NCBI GenBank assembly: GCA_964504565.1
Contig: CAZDEY010000003.1
Coordinates: 248,001-312,000 of the forward strand
Reading direction: 5' to 3'
From: Cesiribacter sp964504565
GTDB taxonomy: Bacteria > Bacteroidota > Bacteroidia > Cytophagales > Cyclobacteriaceae
DNA: 64,000 nucleotides
Below, piece by piece: positions 17,864 to 27,535 of this stretch. Both the position numbers and the translations under genes were made by a program. Each line of letters opens with the position of its first letter. Within the stretch, counting starts at the first letter, position 1. The notes beneath the pieces were generated by a model. It worked only from the letters and a program-made list of their open reading frames with translations. It had not been told where the DNA came from and did not search any database.

Positions 17864-20433
17864 TTAGCCAACTTATCCGGATCTTTATGGGGGATACCTA
17901 CAAACTCTTTTATACCGTTAAACAAGGTGCTCCAATAATAGCTAAAGAAGCCTTTATTGCTATTTCGCCGGGCGCCGATTTTGCGGGGCTGGGCATCTTC
18001 GGTATTTGGCAATACCTCGCCTTCTACCAATAATAAATTAACCAAACCACTCATTGCATCCTGAAAAATGCCGCTGGTATCAGCTTTATCACCGGTATTA
18101 ATTTGTACTTTCAGGTTCTTATACAAAAACTGCATTTCACCCTGACTATAATTCTTATTGGCTGTAAAATTCCAATTGGCCCCTATTAGATGGCCCTGCT
18201 TAATTAGCCCTATTCCGGTGTACTGAGCTATTTCATTTACCTCCTTTAAGTTCATTGAATCCATTTGCCCGACCACATCAACCCGCAGACTATCGGATAG
18301 CATATGAATTTTGACTTCTGTAGTAAACTTTCCCTGGCTTTGTACAAAGCCCAGGCCCGTTAGGTTAGCTATTGGGTGGCGGCGATTATAGGCGGCAATA
18401 TTGCTAAAGTTGGCCCCCTTCAGCTTCAGGTCGGTAAAATGAATAACCCCCGCCTTTTCACTACCCTGGTGGGTTTCCCGATAGGTAATAGTGGCTCGGT
18501 TAACCTGTACTTTGTCTAAACTAAACGGTATACCCGCCCGGCTAAACCACTCCTGAGGCATAGGTTTCTGCTCATTATCCTCTATTCGTTTATCCTTAGA
18601 GGCGGTTAAGTCTATTTTATCAACCCGCAGCTTTTCGGCCGTATAAACGTTATCCCGGCTTGCCTGATTAAAATCCATACCATCCAGCAGTAGGTTGGCT
18701 ATAGTTAAATCGTATTGATCAGAGGGAGAACTTTGATAGGGAAACTGGGTTTTCTTAGCCTCCAGTTCAATCTTTTCTATACCTACAGATTTTTTATTAG
18801 TATTTAACACCAGGGACTTTACTATAGTATTATACCTGCTCTCTTCGGGGCTGCTAATTAGTTTATCTACCGAAATTGTATAGCTGGCAGCATGCAGAAT
18901 TTTTTCCTCAGAAAATGCGCTACCCTTGTTTATATCTATATTATTTACAGCCAGATTAATACCTTGCAATTGATAGGTAGTAGCCCGGGCCGTAGGGGTT
19001 TTTATGTATACATTTCCCTCAGCTACTCGTATCTCTTCTACTTCTATGCCCTGTAAATAAGGTTCAATTAACGGGTATAAATTTAGCCCTGGCTCTGACT
19101 GCTTTTTGTCCGATTGTTTAGTGAGACGCATATCAATGTCGGGCTTACCTACCTTAATAGACGTAATAGCTACTTTCTCCTCGCTGGGTAAAACTTTGAT
19201 ACCCTCCAGGCTAAGGTCGTAAATATAGGTTTCAAGGTTTGAGGTACTATAGTTTAAATCACTTGCCAGGAGCTGGGCTTTGCTACCTGTACTGGTAAAT
19301 TTAACTTCGCCCGCATGCCCATTAGCTAACTTAAGGCTGTCTAAGCGCAGGGCTATGGCTCCGCTATGTAAAAACTTATTACTGCTAAAGGCCGGGGCGT
19401 CGGTTATATCAATATTATTCACCTGCACCCCGCCCTGGGCATATAACCGGTTTCCTTGCTGAATTTCAAAATTTTCAATATCTAATTTTTCTAAAGCGAT
19501 AAGCTTAATTTCCTCCGGAATGAAGCTGTGTAAAGTAAATTGGGTTAGGGATTTTTGACCGGATTGGCTTTTATTGGCGGAAGCAGAATCGGCACTGACC
19601 GGTAAAATTGCCTCTACGTTTTTTAGCGAAATTCGCTGGCCCTTGAGCTCTCGGTTAATCCAACTAGAAAGATAAATCCTATCTAAAGTTGCTTGCTGAA
19701 CCAGATACCGCCCCCCGGAAGTAATTATATCAGCCTCCGGCAGACTGGCAGTCATAGTACCTTCGTGCAGGGTTATTCTGGCATTAGGTACCGCTATGCT
19801 GGTTCGGGCATTTTTGTAATTAAGGCTATCTATCTTAAATTTCCAGTCTTCGGCAAATAGAGTCCGATTTTTAGTGAGGAAGTTTCCGCTATCTATTTCA
19901 ATGGAATTAACTAAAAACGTATCGATTACTGCGCTAAACTGCATAGTATTAGCTTGAACAGCCGCTACCTTAAGATTAGTAATATGCAGATGTTCAGCCT
20001 GAACTTTATCAAAAGATTTTTTTACTTCGGCAGCAATATTCAGCTTATCAATACTAAATGGGGCAGATTTAGCTTCCTTCTGCGATAATTTGAGCTTAAC
20101 ATCCACATCGTCCAGGTCCAGGCTATCAAACTCCAGCCGGTTACTAAACAGAAGGCTGGTAACATCTACATCGGTAAGGGCCAGGCGGCTAAACTCTACC
20201 TCTACCGAATCGCTTTGGGTGCTGCGCAGGTTGGCCTTAAACAAGTAGGCCGATTGTCGTAGCAAATCTACTTGTATATCGGAGAAATCCAATTTCAGTT
20301 TACCATCACTCGATTTTGAAATTTTATCTTTCAGTGTATTACCTACCCAGTCATCGGCCAGAAAACCGGCGGCAAATAAAACGGCAAAAACCGAGGCGAG
20401 AACAATTACTAAAACTTTAATCCAGGTGGGCAC
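17860..20433 (-). CDS. AsmA/DUF748-like envelope protein, smaller paralogue
   Basis: Protein of 857 residues with a short N-terminal membrane anchor (about 5-24) and a long periplasmic beta-rich region. Modules resembling those of the 1665-residue protein start near residues 190 (TLFAEDWKFKIDSL), 352 and 510. LYPLIEPYLQGIEVEEI matches the LY-x-x-x-x-PYL helix there. The C-terminal part also aligns by eye: GMG-like ANW... core, NLKVQI, then GIF, a short hydrophobic helix (LVNLLL) and FSYYWSTLFNGIKEFVG. Start is GTG; an in-frame TAG lies four codons upstream and no ATG is better placed. A lipid-transfer or envelope-scaffold role is inferred from the AsmA family. It is probably anchored in the inner membrane with its bulk in the periplasm. 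Confidence 0.75.
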   Translation of the reverse strand: MPTWIKVLVIVLASVFAVLFAAGFLADDWVGNTLKDKISKSSDGKLKLDFSDIQVDLLRQSAYLFKANLRSTQSDSVEVEFSRLALTDVDVTSLLFSNRLEFDSLDLDDVDVKLKLSQKEAKSAPFSIDKLNIAAEVKKSFDKVQAEHLHITNLKVAAVQANTMQFSAVIDTFLVNSIEIDSGNFLTKNRTLFAEDWKFKIDSLNYKNARTSIAVPNARITLHEGTMTASLPEADIITSGGRYLVQQATLDRIYLSSWINRELKGQRISLKNVEAILPVSADSASANKSQSGQKSLTQFTLHSFIPEEIKLIALEKLDIENFEIQQGNRLYAQGGVQVNNIDITDAPAFSSNKFLHSGAIALRLDSLKLANGHAGEVKFTSTGSKAQLLASDLNYSTSNLETYIYDLSLEGIKVLPSEEKVAITSIKVGKPDIDMRLTKQSDKKQSEPGLNLYPLIEPYLQGIEVEEIRVAEGNVYIKTPTARATTYQLQGINLAVNNIDINKGSAFSEEKILHAASYTISVDKLISSPEESRYNTIVKSLVLNTNKKSVGIEKIELEAKKTQFPYQSSPSDQYDLTIANLLLDGMDFNQASRDNVYTAEKLRVDKIDLTASKDKRIEDNEQKPMPQEWFSRAGIPFSLDKVQVNRATITYRETHQGSEKAGVIHFTDLKLKGANFSNIAAYNRRHPIANLTGLGFVQSQGKFTTEVKIHMLSDSLRVDVVGQMDSMNLKEVNEIAQYTGIGLIKQGHLIGANWNFTANKNYSQGEMQFLYKNLKVQINTGDKADTSGIFQDAMSGLVNLLLVEGEVLPNTEDAQPRKIGARRNSNKGFFSYYWSTLFNGIKEFVGIPHKDPDKLAN

Positions 20434-20479
20434 TGCAGTATACTATTATATCTGCATTAACGGTTGCTATGTATAATTG

Positions 20480-22999
20480 TTAGTTTTGGCCGCTCTCAAT
20501 AAAATTAGCTAGCAAACGGTAGGCTCCAGGCACCCCCGCCGGAATTTCCCTAAACAGCGAGAGCCCAGTATAGATGTAGGTTCCCCTCCCCAGGTTCCGC
20601 ACCAGCAGCGAACCGTCCAGCCGATCCTCACCTACATCGCTAATACCTATAACCGGCTGCCAATTTTCACTCCAAGCCGTTGGAAAGTAAAGTCCCCGCT
20701 CCTGCACCCAATCGTTCCAGTCCTTATCAGTAATTTGGTTAGGGTAATTTAGCACCTTTGCTTTAGGGGCTAGTATGGTTACCGCGGCTGCTTCATCGGT
20801 AACCCTATCCCGACTAATTGAAAGCGTATCGCTGCCAATTGGCAATTTGGCTCTGCTGGTATTATACTGAAAAAGCACTACCCCGCCGTCACGTACATAT
20901 GAGTCTAATTCGGCAGTAAACCTATCTAGTTCCGGGTGTATGTTTAGAGCCCTAATTCCGAAAACCAGTGCTTTGTAGCTGCTTAAATCCTGGCTACCTA
21001 TCTCACTAGAACCAAATACCTCTACCGAATAGCCTAAGATTTGTAGCGCTTGGGGAATTTCATCGCCGGCTCCACTTATATAAGCCACTTTACCGCCGTT
21101 GGTTTCCACCGAAATATTACGAATTGCAGCCTGGGCTTTGGGCAAGTACACCTGGGGCGGAAAGTGCGGGGCTTCCAATCGCACCAATTGCTGGCTATAC
21201 GTTTTATCTTTAGTTATGAAAGAGAATTTAATATTGCCGCTAGCTGCTTTTTTATTTTTGGCTTTTATTTTGAAGCTATAGGCTACCGAAGGTGAGTTAT
21301 CAAACTTTACCGGCACCTGGGTTTTATCGGCCTGCCAGTTCTTAGGCAGTTCAATTTGAAGTATACCTTCTTCCCCCAGTCGGGCTTCATCGGTTATAGA
21401 AACCGTTGCCGTAACAGCCTCCTGATTAATGGCTAATAATAATTCTTGGTCGGCTTGCAGTGTGTAGGCCGGAACTACATACAAAGGTTCAATTACCTCG
21501 CCCAGGTTTCTTTCCACCCTTTTGTGATTTACCGGCACTGAATATTCAACTTCTGTACCATTAATCTGTAGTTGGATGTGAGCGTGTAAACTTTCGGGAT
21601 TATCCGGCTCCAGCAGCAGGCTACGCTTAGGCAAAGAGAACATAGCCTCGGAGGCTGAGCCGTTCAGCCAGTACGGATGGGAAAGCGGAAATTCCAGCGG
21701 GATATCCAGTGTAAACTCCTGGCCGAATTGGGTATACGGACTAAGTACCTGATCTAAAGTTTTTTCAGCATTTAGTTCTGGAAAATGGACTCCTCCGGCT
21801 TTTATAGTATAGTTTTCGCTTCTGGTAATTGCCGATACGGTTACCCTAACCGATTGTCCCGCATAAAGTACCGGTTGATCGGTAGTTGCCTCTACATACA
21901 AACCCAGACAGTTGGCTATTAAATGCTTGACTTGATTTAGCTTGTAGGCTTTTTGAGGAAATTCGGTGGTTTTTAGTAAGGTTAAAACTTGGAGCAATGT
22001 TGGGACTGATGCGGCCGGGTTGGTAAAGTCATAATCCTGTATTACCTTATCCCAAAGCCTATCCAATTCCTTATTACCGGTTACTTCACCCCAGCTTTTA
22101 CTTAATTCCAAACCTGAGGTAGAGGAATAGCCGGGTTGTACGGCAATCGGTTCCAGGTATTCGGTAACTTGCTCCCGGCTAATATTGGTACCAAAACCCT
22201 GACTGCGGTGCTGACTACGGCTTAGGCTGGCAATTTCCGGGTATGATTTTCCCAGTAAGGAATTATACCCTCCTACCTTAAGCGTAACTAAATTAGTAGT
22301 ATCGTACTGGCTAGCCCTTTCTCCCCTAAAAAACCAGGAACTAGTATTCCAATATAAGGCTTTAGGCTGCCATACGTCAACCTCGCTTAGCTGCTCAGGA
22401 AAAGCCTTGGGATCGGCGGCCAATTTAAAGGCTTGTTCAGCCAACATAGCCGAGGCGGTGTGGTGGCCGTGGGTTATGCCGGGAGTGGTTGGAAAGCGGG
22501 TAATTAGCATATCCGGCTTAAAACTTCGGATAATATAAACCACATCTGCCAGAACGGAATCGCGGTTCCAGATACTGAACGTTTCATTGGGGTGTTTACT
22601 GTAGCCAAAATCGTTGGCGCGGGTAAAAAATTGTTCTCCACCATCAATGCGGCGGGCGGCCAGCAGTTCTTGGGTTCTTATAATTCCCAATTTTTCCCGT
22701 AGCTCGCTGCCGGTTAGGTTTTGGCCACCATCGCCCCGGGTTAAGGATAAGTAGCCGGTACGGTAGTGCTTTTCATTAGCCAACCAGCTTATTAAGCGGG
22801 TATTTTCATCGTCGGGGTGGGCAGCCAGGTACAATACGCTGGTAAGGTTGGCAGCCTTTTGAATTTCAAGGGCAATTTCGCTGGAGGTTTTAGGGCTAAA
22901 ATCCTGGGCGGAACCAGTATGCGTATATAGTGCAGCCCAAAGTAGTCCAAACAAAATTTTACGTTTGAGCAGGTATGTAGGGTTTAGCCTCCAATTCAT
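20480..22999 (-). CDS. Secreted PIG-L family deacetylase with C-terminal extension
   Basis: Zinc-dependent N-acetylglucosamine-type deacetylase fold, 839 residues from the chosen ATG at 22999. That ATG gives a good signal peptide (KRKILFGLLWAALYTHTGSAQ); an ATG at 23023 is also possible. The PIG-L domain starts with AHPDDE (H61, D63, D64, E65). It continues with RGDGGQNLTG and ITRFPTTPGITHGHHTASA, which carries the remaining metal-site His residues. About 350 residues of beta-sandwich-like sequence follow. The end (about 640-839) resembles a ThuA/GATase-like flavodoxin fold: ISGAGDEIPQALQILGY and DGGVVLFQYNTS. The substrate is unknown; similar long proteins occur in Bacteroidota. Its start is close to the divergent lipoprotein gene. 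Confidence 0.85.
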   Translation of the reverse strand: MNWRLNPTYLLKRKILFGLLWAALYTHTGSAQDFSPKTSSEIALEIQKAANLTSVLYLAAHPDDENTRLISWLANEKHYRTGYLSLTRGDGGQNLTGSELREKLGIIRTQELLAARRIDGGEQFFTRANDFGYSKHPNETFSIWNRDSVLADVVYIIRSFKPDMLITRFPTTPGITHGHHTASAMLAEQAFKLAADPKAFPEQLSEVDVWQPKALYWNTSSWFFRGERASQYDTTNLVTLKVGGYNSLLGKSYPEIASLSRSQHRSQGFGTNISREQVTEYLEPIAVQPGYSSTSGLELSKSWGEVTGNKELDRLWDKVIQDYDFTNPAASVPTLLQVLTLLKTTEFPQKAYKLNQVKHLIANCLGLYVEATTDQPVLYAGQSVRVTVSAITRSENYTIKAGGVHFPELNAEKTLDQVLSPYTQFGQEFTLDIPLEFPLSHPYWLNGSASEAMFSLPKRSLLLEPDNPESLHAHIQLQINGTEVEYSVPVNHKRVERNLGEVIEPLYVVPAYTLQADQELLLAINQEAVTATVSITDEARLGEEGILQIELPKNWQADKTQVPVKFDNSPSVAYSFKIKAKNKKAASGNIKFSFITKDKTYSQQLVRLEAPHFPPQVYLPKAQAAIRNISVETNGGKVAYISGAGDEIPQALQILGYSVEVFGSSEIGSQDLSSYKALVFGIRALNIHPELDRFTAELDSYVRDGGVVLFQYNTSRAKLPIGSDTLSISRDRVTDEAAAVTILAPKAKVLNYPNQITDKDWNDWVQERGLYFPTAWSENWQPVIGISDVGEDRLDGSLLVRNLGRGTYIYTGLSLFREIPAGVPGAYRLLANFIESGQN

Positions 23000-23049
23000 T
23001 CTTGCGGTTCGGTTATATGCCATATCTTGAAGTTCCAAATATAGTAAAC

Positions 23050-23592
23050 ATGATAAGACTAAAGTTTTCCGGCCTTAAAATGCTGGCTGTATTAGTAGGT
23101 TTTGCCCTATTTAGCTGCGAAGCGATTGAGGATTTGATAAAATTCGATTACCAGGAGCAAATTGCGTTTAGTGTACCACCTACAACCCTGGGCCTTGTAC
23201 CGGTTATAAATACCCCTCAGGTTGACGCTAACTCCAGTTCATCGTTCGAAAATAATAACACCCAGGCCAAGTATGTTAAAAGCGCCTTTTTAACTGATCT
23301 AACTCTTAAAATTGACGAGCCCAGCGATGAAACCTTCTCGTTTTTAAACGAAATAGAAATTTATATTGAAGCTGAAGGTCAGGAAAGGGTACTTATTGCC
23401 AGTAAATATAATATTGGCCCGGATGTAGGTTCCGAACTAGTGCTGGATGCCGAAAGCAGTACGGAGCTAAAGCCTTACATTAGCGGAAATTCGTACACCA
23501 TTGACGTGAAAGCTAAGGTGGATGAAACTACCAATAAAGAAATCAAGATAACTTCGGATATGACCTTTAGGGTGACGGCCGACGTATTTTAA
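23050..23592 (+). CDS. Lipoprotein of unknown function
   Basis: I do not recognise the family. From the ATG at 23050 the protein has 180 residues and a lipoprotein signal, MLAVLVGFALFSC, with Cys as the acylation site. An in-frame upstream start (23002) would put about 16 charged residues ahead of it and is less likely. The mature part is acidic, rich in Ser, Thr, Glu and Asp, and looks like a single beta-sandwich (alternating short strands, no cysteines). It is divergent from the PIG-L gene with 50 bp between the chosen starts, so their promoters must overlap or lie inside coding DNA. Confidence 0.65.
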   Translation: MIRLKFSGLKMLAVLVGFALFSCEAIEDLIKFDYQEQIAFSVPPTTLGLVPVINTPQVDANSSSSFENNNTQAKYVKSAFLTDLTLKIDEPSDETFSFLNEIEIYIEAEGQERVLIASKYNIGPDVGSELVLDAESSTELKPYISGNSYTIDVKAKVDETTNKEIKITSDMTFRVTADVF

Positions 23593-23603
23593 GGTTTACA
23601 TCA

Positions 23604-24251
23604 CTAACCGGATATATTTAAAGGCTCCTGCTCACCCAAGTGTTTAGGAGCCTTTTTAAATACGTACAAATCCAGTAAAGCCATAGGGCGGGCTAATATT
23701 TCCCTAAGTTGCAAATTTACTGATGATCTGAACGGAAGTTCGTTAGCAGCGTAGGCTACAGCGTTCATTCGGTAATATTCGGCAATGTAAAGAGCCCGAT
23801 AGGCGTGAAAGCGCTGGGTAATAATTACCACTCGCTGCTGCCCGAAAATCTCTTTACTTCGTACAACTGAATCTAAGGTTCGCAGGCCGGCGTAGTCCAG
23901 TGTAGTAGCTTCCTGCGGAATGCCCCGCTTAATCAGCGCTTTTTGCATGTCCAGCGGTTCGTTGTAGTACTTGGTCCGGTTATCTCCGCTCAGGATAAGG
24001 TGTTTAATTTTGCCTTCTTTATAAAGCTGAGCGGCAGCATTCATCCGATTTTCAAAATAGGTATTGGGAGATCCGTCGGCAAAGCGTTTGCTGGTTCCCA
24101 AAACCAGGGCAACATCTTGTTCGGGAACATCGCGCAGTTCCTGATAAATTAACTTGGTAGTACTTAAAACCACCAGCAAATTTGTAGCCAGCAGCAGCAA
24201 AACAACAGCAAAAAAGGCGGTGAATAAGTACGTTAACAGCCGTTTAAGCAT
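23604..24251 (-). CDS. SanA/YdcF/ElyC family (DUF218) membrane protein
   Basis: Protein of 215 residues with one N-terminal membrane helix (about 8-30) and a periplasmic DUF218 domain. Key patterns are ALVLGTSKRFADG, NRMNAAAQLYKEGKIKHLILSGDN, the LD-x-A-G-L-R-T-L-DS-x-x-R block and VIITQRFHAYRALYIA. Family members affect envelope barrier function and peptidoglycan or common-antigen metabolism. It overlaps trmH by 8 bp and is the last gene of the parE-parC-trmH operon. Its C-terminal codons contain the hairpin used by the convergent lipoprotein gene. Confidence 0.88.
   Translation of the reverse strand: MLKRLLTYLFTAFFAVVLLLLATNLLVVLSTTKLIYQELRDVPEQDVALVLGTSKRFADGSPNTYFENRMNAAAQLYKEGKIKHLILSGDNRTKYYNEPLDMQKALIKRGIPQEATTLDYAGLRTLDSVVRSKEIFGQQRVVIITQRFHAYRALYIAEYYRMNAVAYAANELPFRSSVNLQLREILARPMALLDLYVFKKAPKHLGEQEPLNISG
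23620..23657 (+). terminator. Hairpin terminator inside the 3' end of the SanA-like gene
   Basis: AAAGGCTCCT (23620-23629) pairs with AGGAGCCTTT (23646-23655), followed by a short T-run. It lies 28 bp after the lipoprotein stop, on the other strand of the last codons of the SanA-like gene. Confidence 0.6.
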
Positions 24252-24933
24252 ATTTCTTTTGTATAACGGGCTTTACCCGGCCGGCGTGCCTCACAATCTT
24301 TTCGTACCAGTTAATTTTTAACCTAAATGCCTCATCCTCCTCAAGCTGCCACTTCACCTCATCTTGCTTACGTAATCTATTTAGAATAGTATACAAACAC
24401 AAGGCCGCACTAACGCTTACGTTATAACTTTCGGTAAAGCCGTGCATGGGAATGGTCAGGGTATAATCGGCATGAGCCTCGGCTTGTTCCGAAATACCAT
24501 CCTGCTCATTACCTAACCATAGGGCAATCGGAGCATCTAACGGCAGGTTTTCCGGGGTATATCCATCGCTATGCGGGCTGGTTACCACAATTTTATAGCC
24601 TCGCTCTTTAATATCTTCAATAGCCAATCGGGTAGCCTCTTCTTTATTACGTGCCTGGTGCAATTCTACATCCAGCCACTTAGTAGCCCCTTTAACTACA
24701 CCTAAATTAGATTTATAGTTTTTAGTTGTGATGATATGAGCGGTTTGCAAGCCTAAGCACTCGGCAGTACGCAGGGCGGCACTGCCGTTGTGCGGCTTAA
24801 TCATATGCTCCAGGGCTATAGTAAGGTAGCGGGTTCGGCTATCTAAAATCCTATCAATTAAATTTTTCTTGTGATCGGTAACGTAGGGTTCCAGATACTT
24901 GTAAAATTCTAGTTCCCACGTTTCCATAGCCAT
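24244..24933 (-). CDS. trmH: TrmH family tRNA (guanosine-2'-O)-methyltransferase
   Basis: SpoU/TrmH-class knotted methyltransferase that uses SAM to 2'-O-methylate tRNA, probably Gm18. The length, 229 residues, is typical. Motif 1 is PHNGSAALRTAECLG (conserved Asn and Arg, residues about 47-61). Motif 2 is IALWLGNEQDGIS and motif 3 is IPMHGFTESYNVSVSAALCLY, which form the SAM-binding trefoil knot. It sits 18 bp after parC and overlaps the next gene by 8 bp, so it is in an operon. A general rRNA methyltransferase role is the main alternative. Confidence 0.85.
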   Translation of the reverse strand: MAMETWELEFYKYLEPYVTDHKKNLIDRILDSRTRYLTIALEHMIKPHNGSAALRTAECLGLQTAHIITTKNYKSNLGVVKGATKWLDVELHQARNKEEATRLAIEDIKERGYKIVVTSPHSDGYTPENLPLDAPIALWLGNEQDGISEQAEAHADYTLTIPMHGFTESYNVSVSAALCLYTILNRLRKQDEVKWQLEEDEAFRLKINWYEKIVRHAGRVKPVIQKKYA

Positions 24934-24951
24934 TCAGAATAAAAATAATTT

Positions 24952-27498
24952 TTAAAACAGGTTCATTTGTTCCTTACTACCTTCCACGGTACTATTAATT
25001 AGGCGCACTTCTTTTACTTTGTTTAGATTAAGCTTGTTACCCAAGGCTCGCCAACCCCGTACTTCACTCATAACGTCAATATCAATAAGGGTAGTTTCTT
25101 TCTTTTTAGTAGCCGGGTCAATGTAGTCTACTTCTACCTGAGGTTGTTCATCGGTGGTTACTACCAAAACCTGCGAGCTACGGGCATCGGTTATAAAATT
25201 AAATTCCTTATCCAGCGTACTGGTTTCAATTTTGAAGCGCTTTATGTAGTGTTCCTTACTATTGCCGTCGTAATAAACCGCCGATACGGTAGCTTCCGGG
25301 TTAAACTTCCCGATGTGCAGAACCTGGTCGGGTTCGTAGCGATTGGTTAAATCGTAGTTGGTAAGCTCATAGTTACCGTTCTTGTAGGCTATAAATATTC
25401 GGTCATCGCCAAAAAACGAGCCGATTGGCTTGCCGCGCCCGTCGCTATTAATTTTGCCAACGGCCTCATCGTAAAAAATTTCCAGCCCGCCCAAGGTAGA
25501 CGCCCCTTCGCGCTTAAGTTGCACCTTGCGCACCGGGTATTTAGTTAAAATATTACCGGCAGCGGTGCGGCCTTTTATATCCTGCTCAGCAAAATCATAG
25601 TCGAATACCTTAATTTTGGCCCGGCTGGCTGCGGTAAGATTAACCGTTACCACTTCGGCCTCGCCATTTGGGTTAGCCGAGAAATACAGGATTTTGGAAT
25701 TTTTTGCCCCTTTGGTTACATCATATTCCCTATCGCGGGTTACGGCCGGCACTTGGAAGCGCTTAACCATACTGCGGCCGCTTTTCCCATCCACGTAAAC
25801 CGCATTGTACACCATGCGCTCATCGCCTTTGCGGAAAACGCCTACGTGAATTATGTTCTTACCAACAAAGTTTTTATCCTGTATTTTGGTAACCGAATAT
25901 ACCCCGTCCCGGCGAAACACAATTATATCGTCAATGTCCGAGCAATCGCATACGTACTCATCTTTCTTCAGGCCGGTACCAATAAAGCCCTCTTCCCTAT
26001 TAACGTAAAGCTTGGCATTATTAGCCGCCACCTGGGCCGCCTGAATAGTATCGAAATTACGAATTTCGGTTTTGCGCTCGCGGCCAGTGCCATACTTCTT
26101 CTTCAGGTTTTTGTAGTAGGCAATGGTAAAATCAATAATATTGGCCAGATTGTGCTCAGCATCAGCCAGCTCTTCCTCCAGCTTTCGCATTAGCTCATCA
26201 GCCTTAAAGCTATCGTACTTAGAAATTCGCTTAATTTTAATTTCAGTAAGACGAACCAAGTCTTCCTCAATTATTTCGCGGTAGAATTCTTTTTTGAAAG
26301 GCTCCAGTCCTTTATCAATAAATTCCAGAACCTGCTCCCAAGTGGTGGCCTCCTCAATATCGCGGTAAATGCGGTTTTCAATAAAAATTTTCTCCAGTGA
26401 ACTAAACAAGATCTTTTCCCGAAGTTCATCGCGCCGAATTTCCTGCTCGCGAGTCAGCAGGTCAACCGTTTGCTGCGTATTAATACGGAGAATTTCGTTC
26501 ACGCTCATAAATCGTGGCTTGTCATCCACAATTACGCAGGCGTTAGGGCTAATGCTTACTTCGCAATCGGTAAAGGCGTACAGGGCATCAATTACTACAT
26601 CCGGCGATTGGTTAGGAGCAATTTGCACCTCTACCTCCACATCCTGGGCGGTGTTATCAATTACTTTTTTAACCTTAATTTTTCCTTTATCGTTGGCTTT
26701 TATAATGGATTCAATAAGATTGGTGGTGGTAGTGGCGTAGGGTATATCCTTAATTAGCAGCGTTCGCTTATCTAACTCCTCTATCTTAGCCCGAACCCTG
26801 ATTTTACCTCCCCGCAAACCCTCGTTATAATCGCTAAAATCGGCCATACCGCCGGTGGGAAAATCGGGCAGAACGTTTACCTTCTTACCTCTTAAAACAT
26901 CAATAGAAGCATCTATCAACTCTACAAAGTTGTGCGGAAGAATTTTGGTACTCAAGCCCACGGCTATACCTTCTACACCTTGGGCAAGTAGCAAGGGAAA
27001 CTTAACCGGCAGGTTTATCGGCTCTTTTTTACGGCCGTCGTAGCTAAGTTGCCAATTGGTAGTTTGGGGGTTATACAGTACATCCAGCGCAAACTTGCTG
27101 GGGCGGGCTTCAATATACCGGGGTGCCGCTGCCCGGTCGCCGGTACGCACATCACCCCAGTTTCCCTGCGTATCAATTAGTATGTCCTTTTGGCCCAGAT
27201 TAACAATAGCATCGGCAATGGAGGCATCGCCGTGCGGGTGGTACTGCATGGTTTGGCCAATAATATTGGCAACCTTATTATAGCGGCCATCATCCATTTC
27301 GCGCATGGCGTGCATAATTCGGCGCTGCACTGGTTTAAAGCCATCGGATATGCTGGGTACGGCCCGTTCCAGAATTACGTAGCTGCTGTAATCCAGAAAC
27401 CAGCTTTTGTACATGCCGTCAACGTGGGTAACCTCGTGTATGCTTTCTTCGGAAGCCTCGCCCTGGGCTCCTATATTTTCGTTGTTCTCTTCAGCCAT
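24952..27498 (-). CDS. parC: DNA topoisomerase IV subunit A
   Basis: DNA cleavage and religation subunit, 848 residues. The catalytic tyrosine is Tyr128 in RAAAPRYIEARPSK. The quinolone-determining region shows HPHGDASIADAIV. The coiled-coil gate and C-terminal beta-pinwheel blades follow (for example KGRTAAGNILTKYPV and EVRGWRALGNKL). A GyrA-box is not evident, which fits ParC rather than GyrA. It lies 37 bp downstream of parE in the same operon and next to trmH. Confidence 0.93.
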   Translation of the reverse strand: MAEENNENIGAQGEASEESIHEVTHVDGMYKSWFLDYSSYVILERAVPSISDGFKPVQRRIMHAMREMDDGRYNKVANIIGQTMQYHPHGDASIADAIVNLGQKDILIDTQGNWGDVRTGDRAAAPRYIEARPSKFALDVLYNPQTTNWQLSYDGRKKEPINLPVKFPLLLAQGVEGIAVGLSTKILPHNFVELIDASIDVLRGKKVNVLPDFPTGGMADFSDYNEGLRGGKIRVRAKIEELDKRTLLIKDIPYATTTTNLIESIIKANDKGKIKVKKVIDNTAQDVEVEVQIAPNQSPDVVIDALYAFTDCEVSISPNACVIVDDKPRFMSVNEILRINTQQTVDLLTREQEIRRDELREKILFSSLEKIFIENRIYRDIEEATTWEQVLEFIDKGLEPFKKEFYREIIEEDLVRLTEIKIKRISKYDSFKADELMRKLEEELADAEHNLANIIDFTIAYYKNLKKKYGTGRERKTEIRNFDTIQAAQVAANNAKLYVNREEGFIGTGLKKDEYVCDCSDIDDIIVFRRDGVYSVTKIQDKNFVGKNIIHVGVFRKGDERMVYNAVYVDGKSGRSMVKRFQVPAVTRDREYDVTKGAKNSKILYFSANPNGEAEVVTVNLTAASRAKIKVFDYDFAEQDIKGRTAAGNILTKYPVRKVQLKREGASTLGGLEIFYDEAVGKINSDGRGKPIGSFFGDDRIFIAYKNGNYELTNYDLTNRYEPDQVLHIGKFNPEATVSAVYYDGNSKEHYIKRFKIETSTLDKEFNFITDARSSQVLVVTTDEQPQVEVDYIDPATKKKETTLIDIDVMSEVRGWRALGNKLNLNKVKEVRLINSTVEGSKEQMNLF

Positions 27499-27535
27499 TG
27501 TAAGTTCTTACACCTAAATTAACCAGTCCTTAAAA

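Noticed and set aside
25753..26193. 146-codon plus-strand open frame inside parC
   Set aside because: It lies wholly opposite a clear parC sequence and has no conserved features.
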